In this document: positions 1 to 12,110 of the stretch, one piece after another
Layout of the letters: the number at the start of each line of letters is the position of its first letter
Position numbering within the stretch: position 1 is the first letter of the stretch
Assembly (NCBI GenBank): GCA_014529385.2
Contig: CM043952.1
Coordinates: 56,897,619 to 56,961,618, forward strand
Direction: 5' to 3'
DNA length: 64,000 nt
Origin: Adiantum capillus-veneris
Lineage: Eukaryota; Streptophyta; Polypodiopsida; Polypodiales; Pteridaceae
Position numbers and translations under genes: made by a program
Notes under the pieces: generated by a model
Database searches by the model: none
Told to the model about the DNA's origin: nothing
What the model saw: the letters and a program-made list of their open reading frames with translations, nothing else

Positions 1-164
1 AGGTTGTCGGCGTGTGCTCGGGGCATTCTAGCTTCCGAGCCGTGTGTGTATTAAAGTGTTAATTCCCGTCGCAGGTTTCCTTTGCAAAGTGCTCTCTGTG
101 TGTGTGTCTAAAGTAAAGAATTTCGGGTGAAAGCCAAAGCCTACCGCCCCACGGGCCGGTTCCA
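1..164 (+). repeat. 3' end of the 5' LTR of gypsy element E
   Basis: This segment repeats almost base for base at 2391-2549, from aggttgtcgg to the gggccggtt(t/c)ca end. It is the last part of an LTR whose start lies outside the window. It ends at CA and is followed by tggttcgattgccggg (165-180). That could be a primer-binding site, but it is not the initiator-Met type used by the other elements here, and I cannot name the tRNA. Confidence 0.75.
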
Positions 165-1006
165 TGGTTCGATTGCCGGGATCAATCACTTTTTCCTCAA
201 GAAGTGAGCCTCGGTTGTTTTCGGTAATGACACATAGTACAGGAACTTGGAATTACACTATGACTGACATGATGAATGACACCAAGGAAGAGGGTTTCTC
301 CTCACAACACAGACAGGAAATTCCGCATGTTCGCCCAGGAAATTCCGCATGTTTGCCCTGCCAAAAAGTGGTCAAATTAGGGTTGATTTTCTATCGCGTT
401 TTAAGGGTTTGCAAGTATGAACCAACATGAGATAGGGAGAGGTCTCACGGTGGTAGATTGGCCACTAGATCTCCTGCGGGAGTGATGTGGGTCTGCCAAG
501 TGGCACGCTGCTCCCCGATTCTCTGAGGCGATTGCTTGGATTCTTTGATGCATTGGTAAATCATCTTGAAATTTGAGCTTACTTGGTCGTGGGTAGTACG
601 CTACAGTGTTGCGGAATTATGCTCGTTTGCAACATGCTATGTGGTGAAGTTCAAGAACTATCTACCTATGGATGGAAAGTGGATGGAAGAGCATGAACTG
701 TCAGTGTCACCAAATGTATTGCAACTTTACCTTGAAGCCTTTGGGTTACAACCTACTTATGCCCCAACCCAACGTGTGCAAAGGAGGGGTAATGATAGAG
801 CTAGCACATCATATGTATATATGAATTCAGAGTAATAGATGAAAATGACAAAAGTATGAAGGTCTCATTAAGTCATTTGTATCTATGTGTTACGACCTTT
901 CTTGCGGATACATGTGATGATAAAAGAGTGTTGATAGCACAAGATCATCAGTGGCGTGTATTTATGGTATGCAATCGAGGACGTTTGCGATTTCAAGAGG
1001 GGGGTA
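165..1006 (+). mobile_element. Internal remnant of gypsy element E (deletion derivative)
   Basis: Only about 0.84 kb lies between the two LTR copies, against roughly 4.5-5 kb expected for a chromovirus interior. Nearly all of gag-pol is gone. The recognisable coding part is a chromodomain tail at 641-835. The region ends in the polypurine tract tttcaagaggggggta (991-1006) directly before the 3' LTR. The 180-560 stretch holds no recognisable coding sequence. Confidence 0.7.
641..835 (+). pseudogene. Chromodomain tail of Ty3/gypsy polyprotein (element E)
   Basis: The reading frame enters homology at VVKFKNYLPMDGKWMEE and continues through a leucine-rich helix (VLQLYLEAFGLQ). This is the C-terminal half of the chromodomain that closes integrase in this chromovirus group. 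It targets integration by contacting chromatin. Elements A (44041-44322) and A2 (46873-47145) carry related tails with the same KWMEE and LYLDAF landmarks. The frame upstream (566-640) matches nothing I know, so the 5' part, including integrase, was lost by deletion. Non-functional remnant. Confidence 0.75.
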
Positions 1007-2549
1007 TGTCACGGGGACGTGGTAGCTGTTACCTATGTCACCAGGACGTGGCAACTGCTAACTTTAGTTGTTGGTTTCTTTCCAATGGGGTTTGTTTTAT
1101 TTTTGAGACCCTCTTTTTGAAGTTGCAAATGGTCGGACATTCTATGGTCAATGTGAACGGTAGTTTCACCCGCAGACGGGAAGTTGGTCGGCACTGGAAT
1201 TCCTATAGTAAGAGGATGTCTAGGCTCAATGCAAGATCATGTAGGTCCCCCCGTCGCACTCAGCAAGTTGGTGGATACTAGGAAGTGAACTCAATAAAGG
1301 CATAAAGTCAAGGTGGGACTACCAATAGAAAGTATCCGACAGTTGGGCCACATTGCACTTTTGGATGCGGTCCCCATGAGGATAGATGGTCGGATGACCA
1401 GTGGGAGCCCAATGGAAGCATCTCCTAAAAATTAGGGAATTGCTATTTTGGGCCGTGGAACGTGTTCGCGTCATTACCTCCGGTATGACAAGGGGAACAT
1501 TTTATTACTTTGCTACAAAGTCAACTAATGCACCAGTTGAGAGATTTTTAAGCAAGAAGCCCAACGCGGAGAAATTGCATGCATGAGTGCCAAGTGGCAC
1601 TTTTTGGCCAATTTACCAAGTGTGGGAGAACAGAACTCGTAATTGACTTTTTGGAGCAGTTTGGGAGGCTGATAACTCTAATTTTCAGCCATTTCTCTCC
1701 ATTTTTGAGCTTCCCATGACTTTACCTAGGACTAAGGAGCTCATTTTCAGCTATGGAGTGCTTTCTTTCCGTCTCATGTATAGTGTGGTGCTAGGAGTGA
1801 TGCCATGCACGCTACACACTGCTCTCTCTCTCTCCCCCCCGTACGTGCAGTTATGTGATGCTCCACAAGAGGGCTCTTCATTTGACTGATGTACAGTTGT
1901 GTGGGTTCATGCTTTTGTGCTGAGGCAAGAGCCTCCTTGAGCAGGAACAGGGGTAGCTAGCTGCTACTCCAAAGCAAGCACCGGTGAGGGTCATAACCTC
2001 ACCGTACAGGTGCAAATTCAGCGTTGTGTATGCGCAGAAAATTGACTGTTTTTCAGCCATACGGACGTCATAACCCTTGGGAATCATGCCCCACTGGCAG
2101 AGGACAGCTAGGGGACTGTTTGGGGCTGAAAACAGGGCAAAAACCAGTAAATACAGCGAGCTGAATTTACTGTTTTTAAGCAGAAATCAGAGGGTTTACT
2201 ATAGTGCAAGTGAGATCCAGCAAGGGAATTGATTTCGCACAAGTTTTGGGACTGTTATGCTGCCGAAATTTGGCCAAATGAGGTAGTATCTAGCGGGATA
2301 CAGGTAAAGGATTCCCAGGACTCTATTTTGTAATTTACCCTCTCAAAGAATAAAGAAATACCGAAAGGGGCGCCAATTTTGGGGCCTACAGGTTGTCGGC
2401 ATCTACTTGGGGCATTCTAGCTTCCGAGCCGTGTGTGTATTCAAGTGTTAATTCCCATCGCTTTTTCTTTGCAAAGTGCTCTGTGTGTATGTGTCTAAAG
2501 TAAAGAATTTCGGGTGGAAGCCAAAATACCGCCCCACGGGCCGGTTTCA
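1007..2549 (+). repeat. 3' LTR of gypsy element E
   Basis: It starts TGTCACGGGG straight after a polypurine tract and ends gggccggtttca, so it has TG...CA ends and spans about 1.54 kb. Its last 159 bases match 1-164. A polyadenylation-like aataaa (near 2350) precedes aaagaaataccgaaagggg, a block shared with LTRs of A and A2. The TSD cannot be tested because the other end is off-window. Confidence 0.8.
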
Positions 2550-2639
2550 GATGTCGTGGCATGTTGTACGGATTTTCGCGTTTTGCGTTGATTGCTGACG
2601 TGGTAACTGTACAGAATTCTGGATTTTACGCTGGCAGGT

Positions 2640-2990
2640 TTTGAGCATTGCTTTTGGACCAGATGCTTTTGAGTTTTGAAGGCTTTTCATTGTAATTGCT
2701 TTTTAGGCCAAGGGCCTTTAAATATGAGGTTAGGGCTCATTCTCATGCTTCCTGGAGAAGGTGCAGAGTCTAGAGTACCGGCTTGTACTGTGTTGATGCA
2801 ATATAAAGAAATACCGAGAGGGGCGCCAAGGTTTGGGGCCAATACTCTCTGGGGTGGAATTCCGCCACTCCATGTCGCATGCCATCTCTCTCTCTCTCTT
2901 AGTTGAGTTGTTATTTGAAGTGCTTAAAGTTGTTCAGTCTGTTCTTTTGTATTGGCACGTGGTGCTCGTCTTGTGACAGTCCTCATCGTA
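2640..2990 (+). repeat. LTR fragment related to the A/E families
   Basis: The segment tracks the second half of the A-type LTR. It has a TATA-like tttaaatatgaggtt, a run resembling agagtgaaaccc, then aaagaaataccgagagg ggcgcca and ggggccaatactctc. It degrades into a CT run at 2888-2899. It probably belonged to the 5' LTR of pol remnant F, but no primer site or clean end is left. Confidence 0.55.
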
Positions 2991-4554
2991 AAGGTAACCC
3001 CCCTGTTGTATGGAATGAGCGTCTCGACGAGAGCTTTCAAGACATTAAAGCACTTGGTGACTTCTGCGCCAATATTGCGCATTGTGGATCCTAGCAAATC
3101 GTTTGTGGTTGAAACGGATGCTAGTGATTATGCCATTGGTGCGGCATTATACCAGGATAGACATCCTGTTGCGTTTGAAAGTAAGAAGCTTTTTGACGCT
3201 GAAATGCGTTATCCAACGTATGAGAAGGAGCTTTTCGCCGTAGTCCATGCCTTGAGGAAATGGCGGCACTACTTGTATGGCTCTACGTTTGATGCATGGA
3301 CAGATTATCACTCTTTGCGCTATATCTGTGATCAGGGTGATCTCAGAGGCCGGAAGACTAGATGGGTTGAGGGTATGCAAGAGTTTTGACTTTGAGATTC
3401 ATTACAGAAAAGGATCCAGCAATCGAGTTGTTGATGCACTCAGCAGGATTCCTGAGGTTAATGCCTTGTCTATGGCTGAAATCTCGACAGATTCCTATCT
3501 CTCTCTCCGAGGGCTATGTCATTCCGATGGCCATTTTGCCAAGATATGGGACGAGGTCGAAGCGGGGCATGACTCGTATACAGGCTTGGGAGATCTGAAG
3601 ACCCAAGTGAGTCGTGCTGGAGAGACGAGACAGCGACAATATTCCATTAGAGGTGGACTATTGTTCAAAAATAGTAAAGTCTGCGTGCCGGAAATCGATG
3701 AGGTTCGACAAAGGATTTTGTGCGAATGCCACGATGTTCCTAGCGCTAGGCACCCAGGCATTCAAAGAACTTTGGCTTTGGTCAAGCGATATTTTTATTG
3801 GCCAAGGATGCGCTCTTACATAGAGAGCTATGTGAAGAGATGCGCTCAATGTCTGGTCAATAAGGCAGAGCGCCTTAGGAAAGCTGGCCTGCTAAATCCA
3901 TTGGAAATCCCAAATGCCAAGTGGAAGAGTATTTCTATATACGTTATCGTTGGTTTGCCAAATATTAGTCGGGGCAATGACGCCATTTGGGTTGTGGTCG
4001 ATAGACCCACAAAAATGGCGAAGTTTATACCAACGAAGTCGACAGTAAAAAGCCATGAGTTGGCGGTTTTATTCATTGATCAGCTTTATAAGATGTATGG
4101 TCTGCCAGAGGACATCGTCAGTGATCGAGTCAATTCGAGCATTTCTTGCACTACTTATGCTAATCAAAAGAGATCTCCAAGGACTCTAGATATGGGACAA
4201 TGGGTGTATCTGAAGATACCCAAGGATTCCAGGACTATGCGAGCAAGAAAGCATTATAAGCTTTCAGCTCGATATTGTGGTCCGTTCTTGATCACAAAGA
4301 AAATTGGCCAAGTTGCCTACAAACTGGCTCTTCCTTCGGATGTTAGTGTATATCCAGTGTTTCATGTCAGCCGCCTTAAAGTGAAATTGGGCGAAGCCGA
4401 CGTTGTGCCTATCGAGGAAAATGTATGGCAAGATATGCAAACTGAGTACATTCCTCGAAAACCACAGGCAGTTTTAGATCATCGTACCCGTCATTCGCGC
4501 CAAAAGGCTTATGACGAGTGGCTGGGTGGGTTGTCATCCGACGCATGTCTGTAG
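2991..4554 (+). pseudogene. Ty3/gypsy pol fragment F (RNase H, integrase, chromodomain)
   Basis: The order of domains is RNase H (about 3075-3335; ETDASDYAIG, YEKELFAVVHALRKW, WTDYHSL), a DALSR linker, the integrase HHCC finger (about 3725-3850), a shortened integrase core, a GPF-type C-terminal domain (YCGPFLITKK, FHVSRLK) and the start of a chromodomain (about 4460-4520). Frame changes lie near 3045 and 3360. In the core, the expected first catalytic Asp is Tyr (SISIYVIVGLP). After IVSDRV the sequence jumps to the C-terminal domain, so the catalytic Glu region is missing. RT and everything upstream are absent. Dead relic. Confidence 0.85.
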
Positions 4555-4771
4555 ACGGTCCGTGTAGCCGGGAGATTTTATTGTCTTTTGAGGCGAACTT
4601 CTTGCTAAAATGGTGGCCATCAACGCGGCAGCAATATTGGGAGCCACTTGAGGCGGGTGGAAGAAAGGCTTACCTGCGGCGAGCTCACACGGTATCATCA
4701 TTGTCTCCTCCTTCGGAATGCAGAAAACTCTGCCCTCAACTCCTTCCTGCCTTGTTTGATGTGAATCACCA

Positions 4772-4893
<122 letters not shown>

Positions 4894-5104
4894 GGACTGG
4901 ACATTGCAACCTAACACAGAAAATTGAATTGAAAGTGGCAATGACTCACCAAGGTCGTGTTGGTGCAGTGAACAGGGTGCTTGGGAACATGGAAGGGTAG
5001 ATACGTACTGTGAAATGGAACTTCAAGCTAGAGGATGTTCTTTCTACTATTTCCAAAACTGGAAAAGCTACATCATTTTGGTCGAGTGAAAGAAGTATAG
5101 CATC

Positions 5105-5109
5105 GTAGT
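5105..5109. repeat. Target site duplication (copia), left copy
   Basis: gtagt flanks the left LTR, and the same five bases follow the right LTR at 10411-10415. Confidence 0.9.
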
Positions 5110-5393
5110 TGTGGGGGAGCAGGAGAGAGAGCCCACTTGCTGTCCTATGCAATGAGAGTGAAGGAGAAGAGGAGATTGGCGCAGAAAGAGCACACGCAGA
5201 GAAAACGTGAGAGAGAGAGAGAGAGCTCGTTGAATTTTTGGGAAAAGCCACGCTAGTTTCTTTTTGGGCTTCACATTTGAGTATATGAGTAAGTGACTAG
5301 GGGGCCATTCACACTTGGGCCCCCTCACTTATAAGTCTTTTAACTTATAAGTTAGTAAGTACAAGGCACTTAGGCCTTTATTCCCTAACAACC
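5110..5393 (-). repeat. Copia 3' LTR
   Basis: In + orientation it begins tgtgggggagcagg and ends ccctaacaac. It matches 10127-10410 base for base except the last position. It includes a (GA)n run and an inverted-repeat-like acttataag / cttataagt pair. Confidence 0.95.
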
Positions 5394-5403
5394 TCCCACC
5401 TAA
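5394..5403 (-). promoter_or_regulatory. Copia polypurine tract
   Basis: On the element's sense strand this reads approximately taggtgggag, purine-rich and directly preceding the 3' LTR. It is the expected plus-strand primer position. Confidence 0.75.
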
Positions 5404-5469
5404 AGGCAATGTACCTTGGGAGATCAAAGAATCAACTAACTATGATGCATCAGCTGATCATGCACTTAC

Positions 5470-8400
5470 TCATCCAACACCCATCATCTGACGGCAATAT
5501 GCAAACCGCTCTGCTGGAAGACTCTTGGTCAAAAGATCTGCAGGATTGTCATCTGTGTGCACCTTGACAAGTGTAATGTACTTGTCATCAAGCACACTCC
5601 TGATAAAATGATACTTCACCTCTATGTGCTTTGTCTTGGCATGAAAAACAGGATTCCTTGCAAGCATAATAGCACTCTAACTATCACAGTGTAGCACAGG
5701 AACCGGTGACTTAATGCCAAGCTCTTCTACCAAACGCATGAGCCACAAAGCTTCTTTGCATGCCTCAGTGGCAGCCACATACTCAGCCTCAGTGGTAGAC
5801 AAAGCAACACATTTTTGCAGTCTAGAAATCCAAGAGACTGCACCTCCTGTGAATGTAAACACATATCCAGAGGTAGACTTCCTGCAATCTGGATGTCCAG
5901 CAAAATCTGCATCTGTAAAGCCATGCACAGATGTCTCACTCTTCCCAAAACAAATGCACAAGTCTTTAGTGCCTTTCAAGTATCTCAAGATACACTTCAC
6001 TGCTTCCCAATGCTTTTTGCCAGGATTGCTCATGTACCTGCTTACCACTCCCACCGCAAATGCAATGTCCGGACGTGTAGCAACCATAGCATACATCAAA
6101 CTGCCAACGGCTGATGCATAAGGAATCTTGGCCATTTCAGCCCGCATATCATCTGTGTTTGGGCAGTCATGTGCAGTCAGTTTTACATATGGAGGCAGCG
6201 GAGTACCAAGTGCCTTTCCCCCATCCATATGAAAACGATGTAGCACCTTATTAACATAATCTCGTTGAGATAGATACAGTCGCCTGTTGGTTCTATCTCG
6301 AGAGATACGCATGCCCAAAATATGATTAGCATCACCAAGATCCTTCATGTCAAAGCGATTCTTTAAGCTTTGCTGTAATGCATCCAACTCCGTGACATTT
6401 TTACCCGCAATAAGCATGTCATCAACATACAAAATCAGCAATAGAAGAGATCCATCACTTGCCGTTTTGATATACAAACAGTGATCAGAATTACTTCTTT
6501 TGTATCCTTGAGACCTCATGAATGTATCAAACTTGTGATACCATGCACGGGGAGACTGTTTCAAACCATACAAGCTCTTCAAGAGTCTACATACTTTCTT
6601 CTCTTGCCCCTTTGACACAAAACCTTCTGGCTGCATCATATAGATTATCTCAAGCAAATCGCCATGCAAAAATGCTGTTTTGACATCCATTTGCTTTAAC
6701 TCCATATCTTCAGAAGCAACCAGGCCTAAAACAAGACGTAATGTGGCAAGCTTTACAACAGGAGAAAAAATCTCATCAAAATCAACACCATGCTTTTGTT
6801 TGTACCCTTTACCAACCAAACGTGCCTTGTACTTAGAAGAAGCATCAGATGTGCCCTTGGTCATGTAAACCCATTTACATGGCAGAGCCTTATGCCCTTT
6901 AGGCAAATCAACCAAGTCCCATGTATGGTTTTTCTCCAAAGACTGCATTTCCGAAACCATTGCTTTGAACCATTTCTTACTGTCTTCCCGTTGCATAGCC
7001 TCTTTATAGCAAGACGGCTAACCACAATCAGTAAGCATGACATAGTCCAAAGACGGTTCATATCTATCGGGGGGCCTTGTCACCCGAGTAGACCTACGCA
7101 CCCAATGATCCATAACAGGTGGATTTTCAGCCTGTAAACCATCAAAAACAGCAGGCTGTTCAGCCGGTTGCATCGCAACAACGGGCGGTCTAGGAGCATC
7201 AACCTGTTCCCCTACCTGTGGTGCATCAATGGCAACTTGTTGGGGCTGATTTTCAACAGCTAATGGCTGATTTTCAGCACCATTTTCAGCATGTAAAGGC
7301 TGCTGAACATTGGGCCTTCTTGGCTGTCCATATGTAACATCTTCATGAAAAACAACCCGGCGCACTTCCTCGACCTTTGTGGGCTGTTTGTGCATGCAAT
7401 TCTCATTGAAGATGACATCATTGCTGCGTATGATTTTCCGTAATGCGGGATCCCATAATCTATACCCCATTTCACCATCCTCACCATATCCTAGGAAAAT
7501 GCATTTATGAGACTTTGGTTCTAGTTAGGTGCGCAGTTCACTCCGGATGTGAACATAGGCCTCACAACCAAACACTCTTAAATGTGCATATGAGGGTGGC
7601 TTGCCAGACCACACCTCCTCAGGCACCTTTCCACCCAAAGCCTTGCTAGGTGAGCGATTAATCAAGGGAATAGCTGTTTGCACAGCTTCTGCCCAAAAAC
7701 CATGAGGTAATGCAGCATGTGACAGCATAGTCCGAACTTTCTCTTGGATAGTCCGGTTCAACCTCTCTGCAACTCCATTCTGAGAGGGATTAAAAGGAGC
7801 CGTGAGCTCTCTTTTAATACCTTTAGTAGCACAAAAGTCAATAAATGCTTTTGATACATACTCCCCCCCATTGTCTGAGCGCAAAGACCTAAGCTTCTTG
7901 TCAGTTTGATTCTCAACAAACGCAAGAAACTTCTTGAAAGTATCCAAAACATCGCTTTTAGCACGTATTAGATACACCCACACCTTACGTGTAGCATCAT
8001 CGATAAACGAGACAAAATATTTCTTTCCCCCTAAGGACAGCTGTGGCATTTCACATACATCGGAATGCACTAAGTCTAACCTGTCAGACTTCAAAGAAAT
8101 AGACCTTTTGTGCGGTGTTTGACTGTGCTTACCATAAATACAGTGCTCACAATGAGAAAAATCAGCATACCTCAAACACGGCAAATAACCACAACGAGAC
8201 AGAGTTTCCATTCCTCTTTCACTCATGTGTCCCAACCGGCCATGCCACAAAGAAACACTTGGCTGCTCGGTTACAACGACAACATGGTCACGTACACTAG
8301 ATATATGCAAAGGATACAAAGTGTCCGATTTACAACCCTTGGCTACAATCCGGGCCCCTTTACAAATTTTCCACTTGCTATCACCAAAAGTGGTGTGATA

Positions 8401-9570
8401 GCCTGCATCATCTAGCTGCCCTGTACTAATCAAACTCTTCTTGAGTTGTGGCACATGGCGCACTTTGTGCAAAACAAAAGTCATACCATCAGCAAAGGAA
8501 AACTGGACACTGCCAATACCTACAATGTCACATGCATAGTTATCTCCCAAATAAACAGTGCCCTGCACCTCACCTGAGTACTGTGTAAACCAATCCCTAT
8601 GAGGTGTTACATGAAAGGAGGCACCTGAATCAAGAATCCAAGTATGCATGTCCACATCAGAACCCATAGCAAGGGTATATGCATCCACAGAAGAGGCATT
8701 GAGTACATCAGTGCTGCTGTCACTGTCACAACTACTAGCAACATTGATTTCCTCAATCAACACAGTGCTCTTCTTGGCATTTCCCTTGTCCTTTGCATCA
8801 GTTTCAGCACCCTTGTTCTTCTCTTTCTTCCACTCATAGCATTCCCGTTTATAATGCCCTTTCTTTCCACAATGATGACACACAACATCTTTCCTACGAG
8901 ATTTGCTGCGTGCCCTGTCCTTACTGTCAGATTTCTCCCTCTGTTGAGACCTGCCTCTCAAGTGCAATGCATTAGAAGACCCACCTGTGGTGTTCTTCCT
9001 GTTCATCTCTTCCATCAAGAGAGAACTCTCTACATCTGCATACTTAAGTGACGCACTTGAGTTACTAAGAGCTGTCCGGAATACATCCCAACTCTCGGGC
9101 AATGTGCATAGCAGAAAAGTAGCTTTGAACTCCTCATCAATCGTGAATTTCGGCTCTGTCAGTTGGCTGAAAATAGAATTGAATTCATTGAGGTGCACTG
9201 ACATGTGCGTGCCCTCCTTCATGCGGAGATCCATAAGCTTCTTAAGCCAATACACTTTACTGGCAGCACTCTGCTGTGCATACAACTCGTCTAAACGCTT
9301 CCACATGCCCCATGCTGTCTGCTCATTCTCTACATTGAAGAGTAAATTGTCAGACACCGAAAGCATGATCGTGGAGCGAGCTAACTCGTCCACTTCTTCC
9401 CATTCTTCAACCTCCATATCAACCGGTTTCACACCCTGTAACTTAATAGGTTTCGCCTGTTTCTTCTGCAACATCACATTATAACATTGTTTCTTCCATA
9501 TAGCAAAGTTATGGGCCCCTTCAAGCTTGCGAATGTGCAACAAATTGCCACTTTCACTGCTAGAAGCCAT
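5470..9570 (-). pseudogene. Copia gag-pol polyprotein with three in-frame stops
   Basis: All pieces (9570-7525, 7470-7018, 6996-5677, 5667-5470) share one frame. I start at 9570 (MASSSESGN); a Met five codons upstream is possible. Order: Gag; zinc knuckle CHHCGKKGHYKREC (about 8845-8885); protease ILDSGASFHV (about 8630); integrase HHCC (HGRLGH...CEHC) and an intact DDE core (HSDVCEMP, SDNGGEY, NGVAERLNR); RT with LYVDDMLIAG; RNase H with FTDADFAGH and STTEAEYVA; and a tail ending in LPAERFAYCRQMMGVG. Stops are TAA at 7525-7527, TAG at 7018-7020 and TAG at 5677-5679. Homology runs straight through each one, so they are point mutations, not boundaries. No frameshift was seen. Confidence 0.93.
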
Positions 9571-10112
9571 TCTGAGTGATTGCAAACACTGAAACCCTGT
9601 TTTGCCGATCTAAACACGCCCAAATGTGCGCAATCGGGCAAAAAACAGCTTGCTGTTACAGAAAAAACGGCGAGCAAATTTCACGCGAAATCACCCCAAA
9701 ACGGCGTACATTCACTGCCAAACCCTTACCAAAGGTTTCCACAAGGTGTATACATCATTTGCTTGCTGAAATTCCCTGTTTTAGGGCAAAAATCAGACCT
9801 GTAAACACCTGTTTTGCTGAATTTTCAGAACCTCGTTGGTGGAAACACCTGTAAGATTGACCTGTGAGACTTGCCCTAATGAAATTGCATCAGATTGACC
9901 CCGAAAATGGTCAATTTCAGCAGAAATAGGCTGCTGTTCGCCAGTTTTTGAAACCCTAATTTTGGGGAAACTGTCACCGGAGGTCGATTCTACACGGTGA
10001 GAGAATCCCTTCGCGACAGAGTTGATCGAAAACGGTTGAATATCCTTCCCGCAGCGAGCAAAAACAGAATTCTGATCTGTGTTGCGAAGATGGCTCTCTT
10101 GGAAACCCTAAA
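9571..10112 (-). other. Copia 5' leader
   Basis: About 0.54 kb between the primer site and the Gag start. It contains repeated short gctgaaat/ttttgccc-like runs and no other reading frame that I recognise. Packaging and dimerisation signals would be expected here. Confidence 0.6.
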
Positions 10113-10124
10113 GCTCTGATACCA
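10113..10124 (-). promoter_or_regulatory. Copia primer-binding site (initiator Met-tRNA)
   Basis: On the sense strand this is TGGTATCAGAGC, two bases inside the 5' LTR. It is the common plant iMet primer site. Confidence 0.92.
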
Positions 10125-10126
10125 TG

Positions 10127-10410
10127 TGTGGGGGAGCAGGAGAGAGAGCCCACTTGCTGTCCTATGCAATGAGAGTGAAGGAGAAGAGGAGATTGGCGCA
10201 GAAAGAGCACACGCAGAGAAAACGTGAGAGAGAGAGAGAGAGCTCGTTGAATTTTTGGGAAAAGCCACGCTAGTTTCTTTTTGGGCTTCACATTTGAGTA
10301 TATGAGTAAGTGACTAGGGGGCCATTCACACTTGGGCCCCCTCACTTATAAGTCTTTTAACTTATAAGTTAGTAAGTACAAGGCACTTAGGCCTTTATTC
10401 CCTAACAACA
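10127..10410 (-). repeat. Copia 5' LTR
   Basis: Same 284 bp sequence as 5110-5393, ending ...taacaaca followed by the TSD gtagt at 10411-10415. Confidence 0.95.
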
Positions 10411-11963
10411 GTAGTTTCATTTGCTATTGTAACAAGACCTACGCTCAGGAAGTGGCTGGTGATTTAAAAAAGGAGCTCTTGCATACTAGATGACATTCAT
10501 GTCTGATCTTATTCCATCTTGCCAACTTGTGCACCATGGAATGATTAATAATATCACAATCCTATATGGCACTAATTTGTGGCCTTTTACATTTCAATCG
10601 TTTTTTCCATCACGTTGTGGTCTTGCATCTTGTATGGTTCTTTGAATCATCTTACTTGCTATCCCCTCAAACAAGTGAAGAATTAGATTTTTGATAGGCA
10701 AGAGAGAGAGAGAGAGGGAGAGAGGGAGTTTTCTCCAACAGAAACCCTCACAGAGAGAGACACTTTGAGAGAGAGAGAGAGAGCTTGGAAGGTCAACTAA
10801 ATTTGCACCTCTCTTCTCTTTTATTGTGTCTGTGAGTGCCTAGAGAGCAACCACAAAGATTGGGCATGCTTTGGAAGCTGTAAATCTTCGTTATGTGAGC
10901 TAGGACTAAAAGATTCTTTCAATATCGGCTTGGATCTCTTGGAATTAGATGATTCTCTAGTTGTGTCATGGCCTTGTTTTTAGCAGTGAGAGCACTCACA
11001 ATATAGGAGCATTTATGAACTTGTTGCTTCATGACTGTATATCTGCATGTAGCAAGCAAACACACCTGAGACTTGGTCCTTTCCTATGCAGAAGAACTTG
11101 CATTTGACTCTAGGTCATATCATTTCTATTTACTAATCACAATAGACCCGTTAGGCAAGAAATTTACACCTCCAAGCTTCCCTTAAAGAATGTCGCTATC
11201 TGTAAATCAACTTCTGATGCAACTTAGCAAAGCAACCGCTAAACATCTACCTGTTTCACATGAGCAATAGAAAAATCATACCTCGAGAATCTTGTTGAGA
11301 TGGTCATGAGGCAGTTGGATATGCTTGAGCTCATCATGCATTGGGCACATCACTTTATCATCGCCACTGGATACGACATCGATGTAGTTGCAGTGGGTGC
11401 ATCCACAGCTTGCTGCTCTCATTTCCTCCACCATTTCAATGCCAAGCTGGCAAGGGGAAATGAAGGGCAGCTCAAGGGTGTTGCACTTTGAAGCTGAGAG
11501 GAGAGAGAGAGTTCACTTGTTTCTATTTGCTTTAGGCACTTGTTTCTGCTTGCTTACAAAAGTGGAGTTGTTTCAAGCTTTAGGAAGTTCGCGGATAGCA
11601 TCGTAGGCTTACGAGGTTGTGTGTTGATTTGTTTATAAAACCTAGGTGCCAAAATTTTGATGGACTACTTTTGAGAGGAGATATTCCACATGAAATTAAA
11701 CTATACATGTTTCGAGTATGAGATTGCTTGTGTCTCGAGTATTCAATTTTCATGATGGTTCTAAAATCTCATTTTTTGTCGATTGAGTGTAAGATTTGTG
11801 GTAGTGAAAGTAATGTGCCATGGTAATGAAGGGGGTTTCTTGGGCTGATGGTAGAGGAAAATTCAGCAACTACGAGATGGGGAAATGAAGAGGCTTGCCT
11901 CGAGAGAAAAGGAAAAAGTTGAAGCGGATTGAGACAAGCATTTAGTAAAAGATAAAGTTGGCA

Positions 11964-12110
11964 TGACAAGTGTCCACACACTTGTCTCTTCCTTTAGAAG
12001 CTTTTTGACAAGCAGCCACACACTTGTCTCTTCCTTTGAAAGCTTTTTGACGAGTGTCTCATCTTTTGGAAAGTTTGTGACAAGTGTCCCGCCACGTGTC
12101 GTCCTTTTGA
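11964..12110. repeat. Short tandem repeat, 42 bp unit
   Basis: Two close copies (11964-12005 and 12006-12047) of a unit starting tgacaag and ending gctttt are followed by two degenerate partial units (tgacgagtgtc..., tgacaagtgtc...). The last contains ccacgtgtc, a G-box-like core. Function unknown. Confidence 0.8.

Larger units (their letters stand above)
5110..10410 (-). mobile_element. Complete Ty1/copia LTR retrotransposon (Tork-like)
   Basis: A 5.3 kb element lies on the minus strand with two 284 bp LTRs, a 5 bp TSD (gtagt), a primer-binding site matching initiator Met-tRNA, a polypurine tract and one long gag-pol frame. Domain order is Gag, protease, integrase, RT, RNase H, which defines Ty1/copia. 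The LTRs match at every base I compared except the outermost one, so insertion is recent. The frame carries three nonsense codons, so this copy cannot make full polyprotein and would need help in trans. The Tork lineage call is by resemblance only. Confidence 0.95.

Noticed and set aside
5677-7527. In-frame stops of the copia element as programmed readthrough or edited sites
   Set aside because: They fall inside conserved domains (integrase/RT linker, RNase H), not at Gag/Pol boundaries, and nuclear transcripts are not known to be edited this way.
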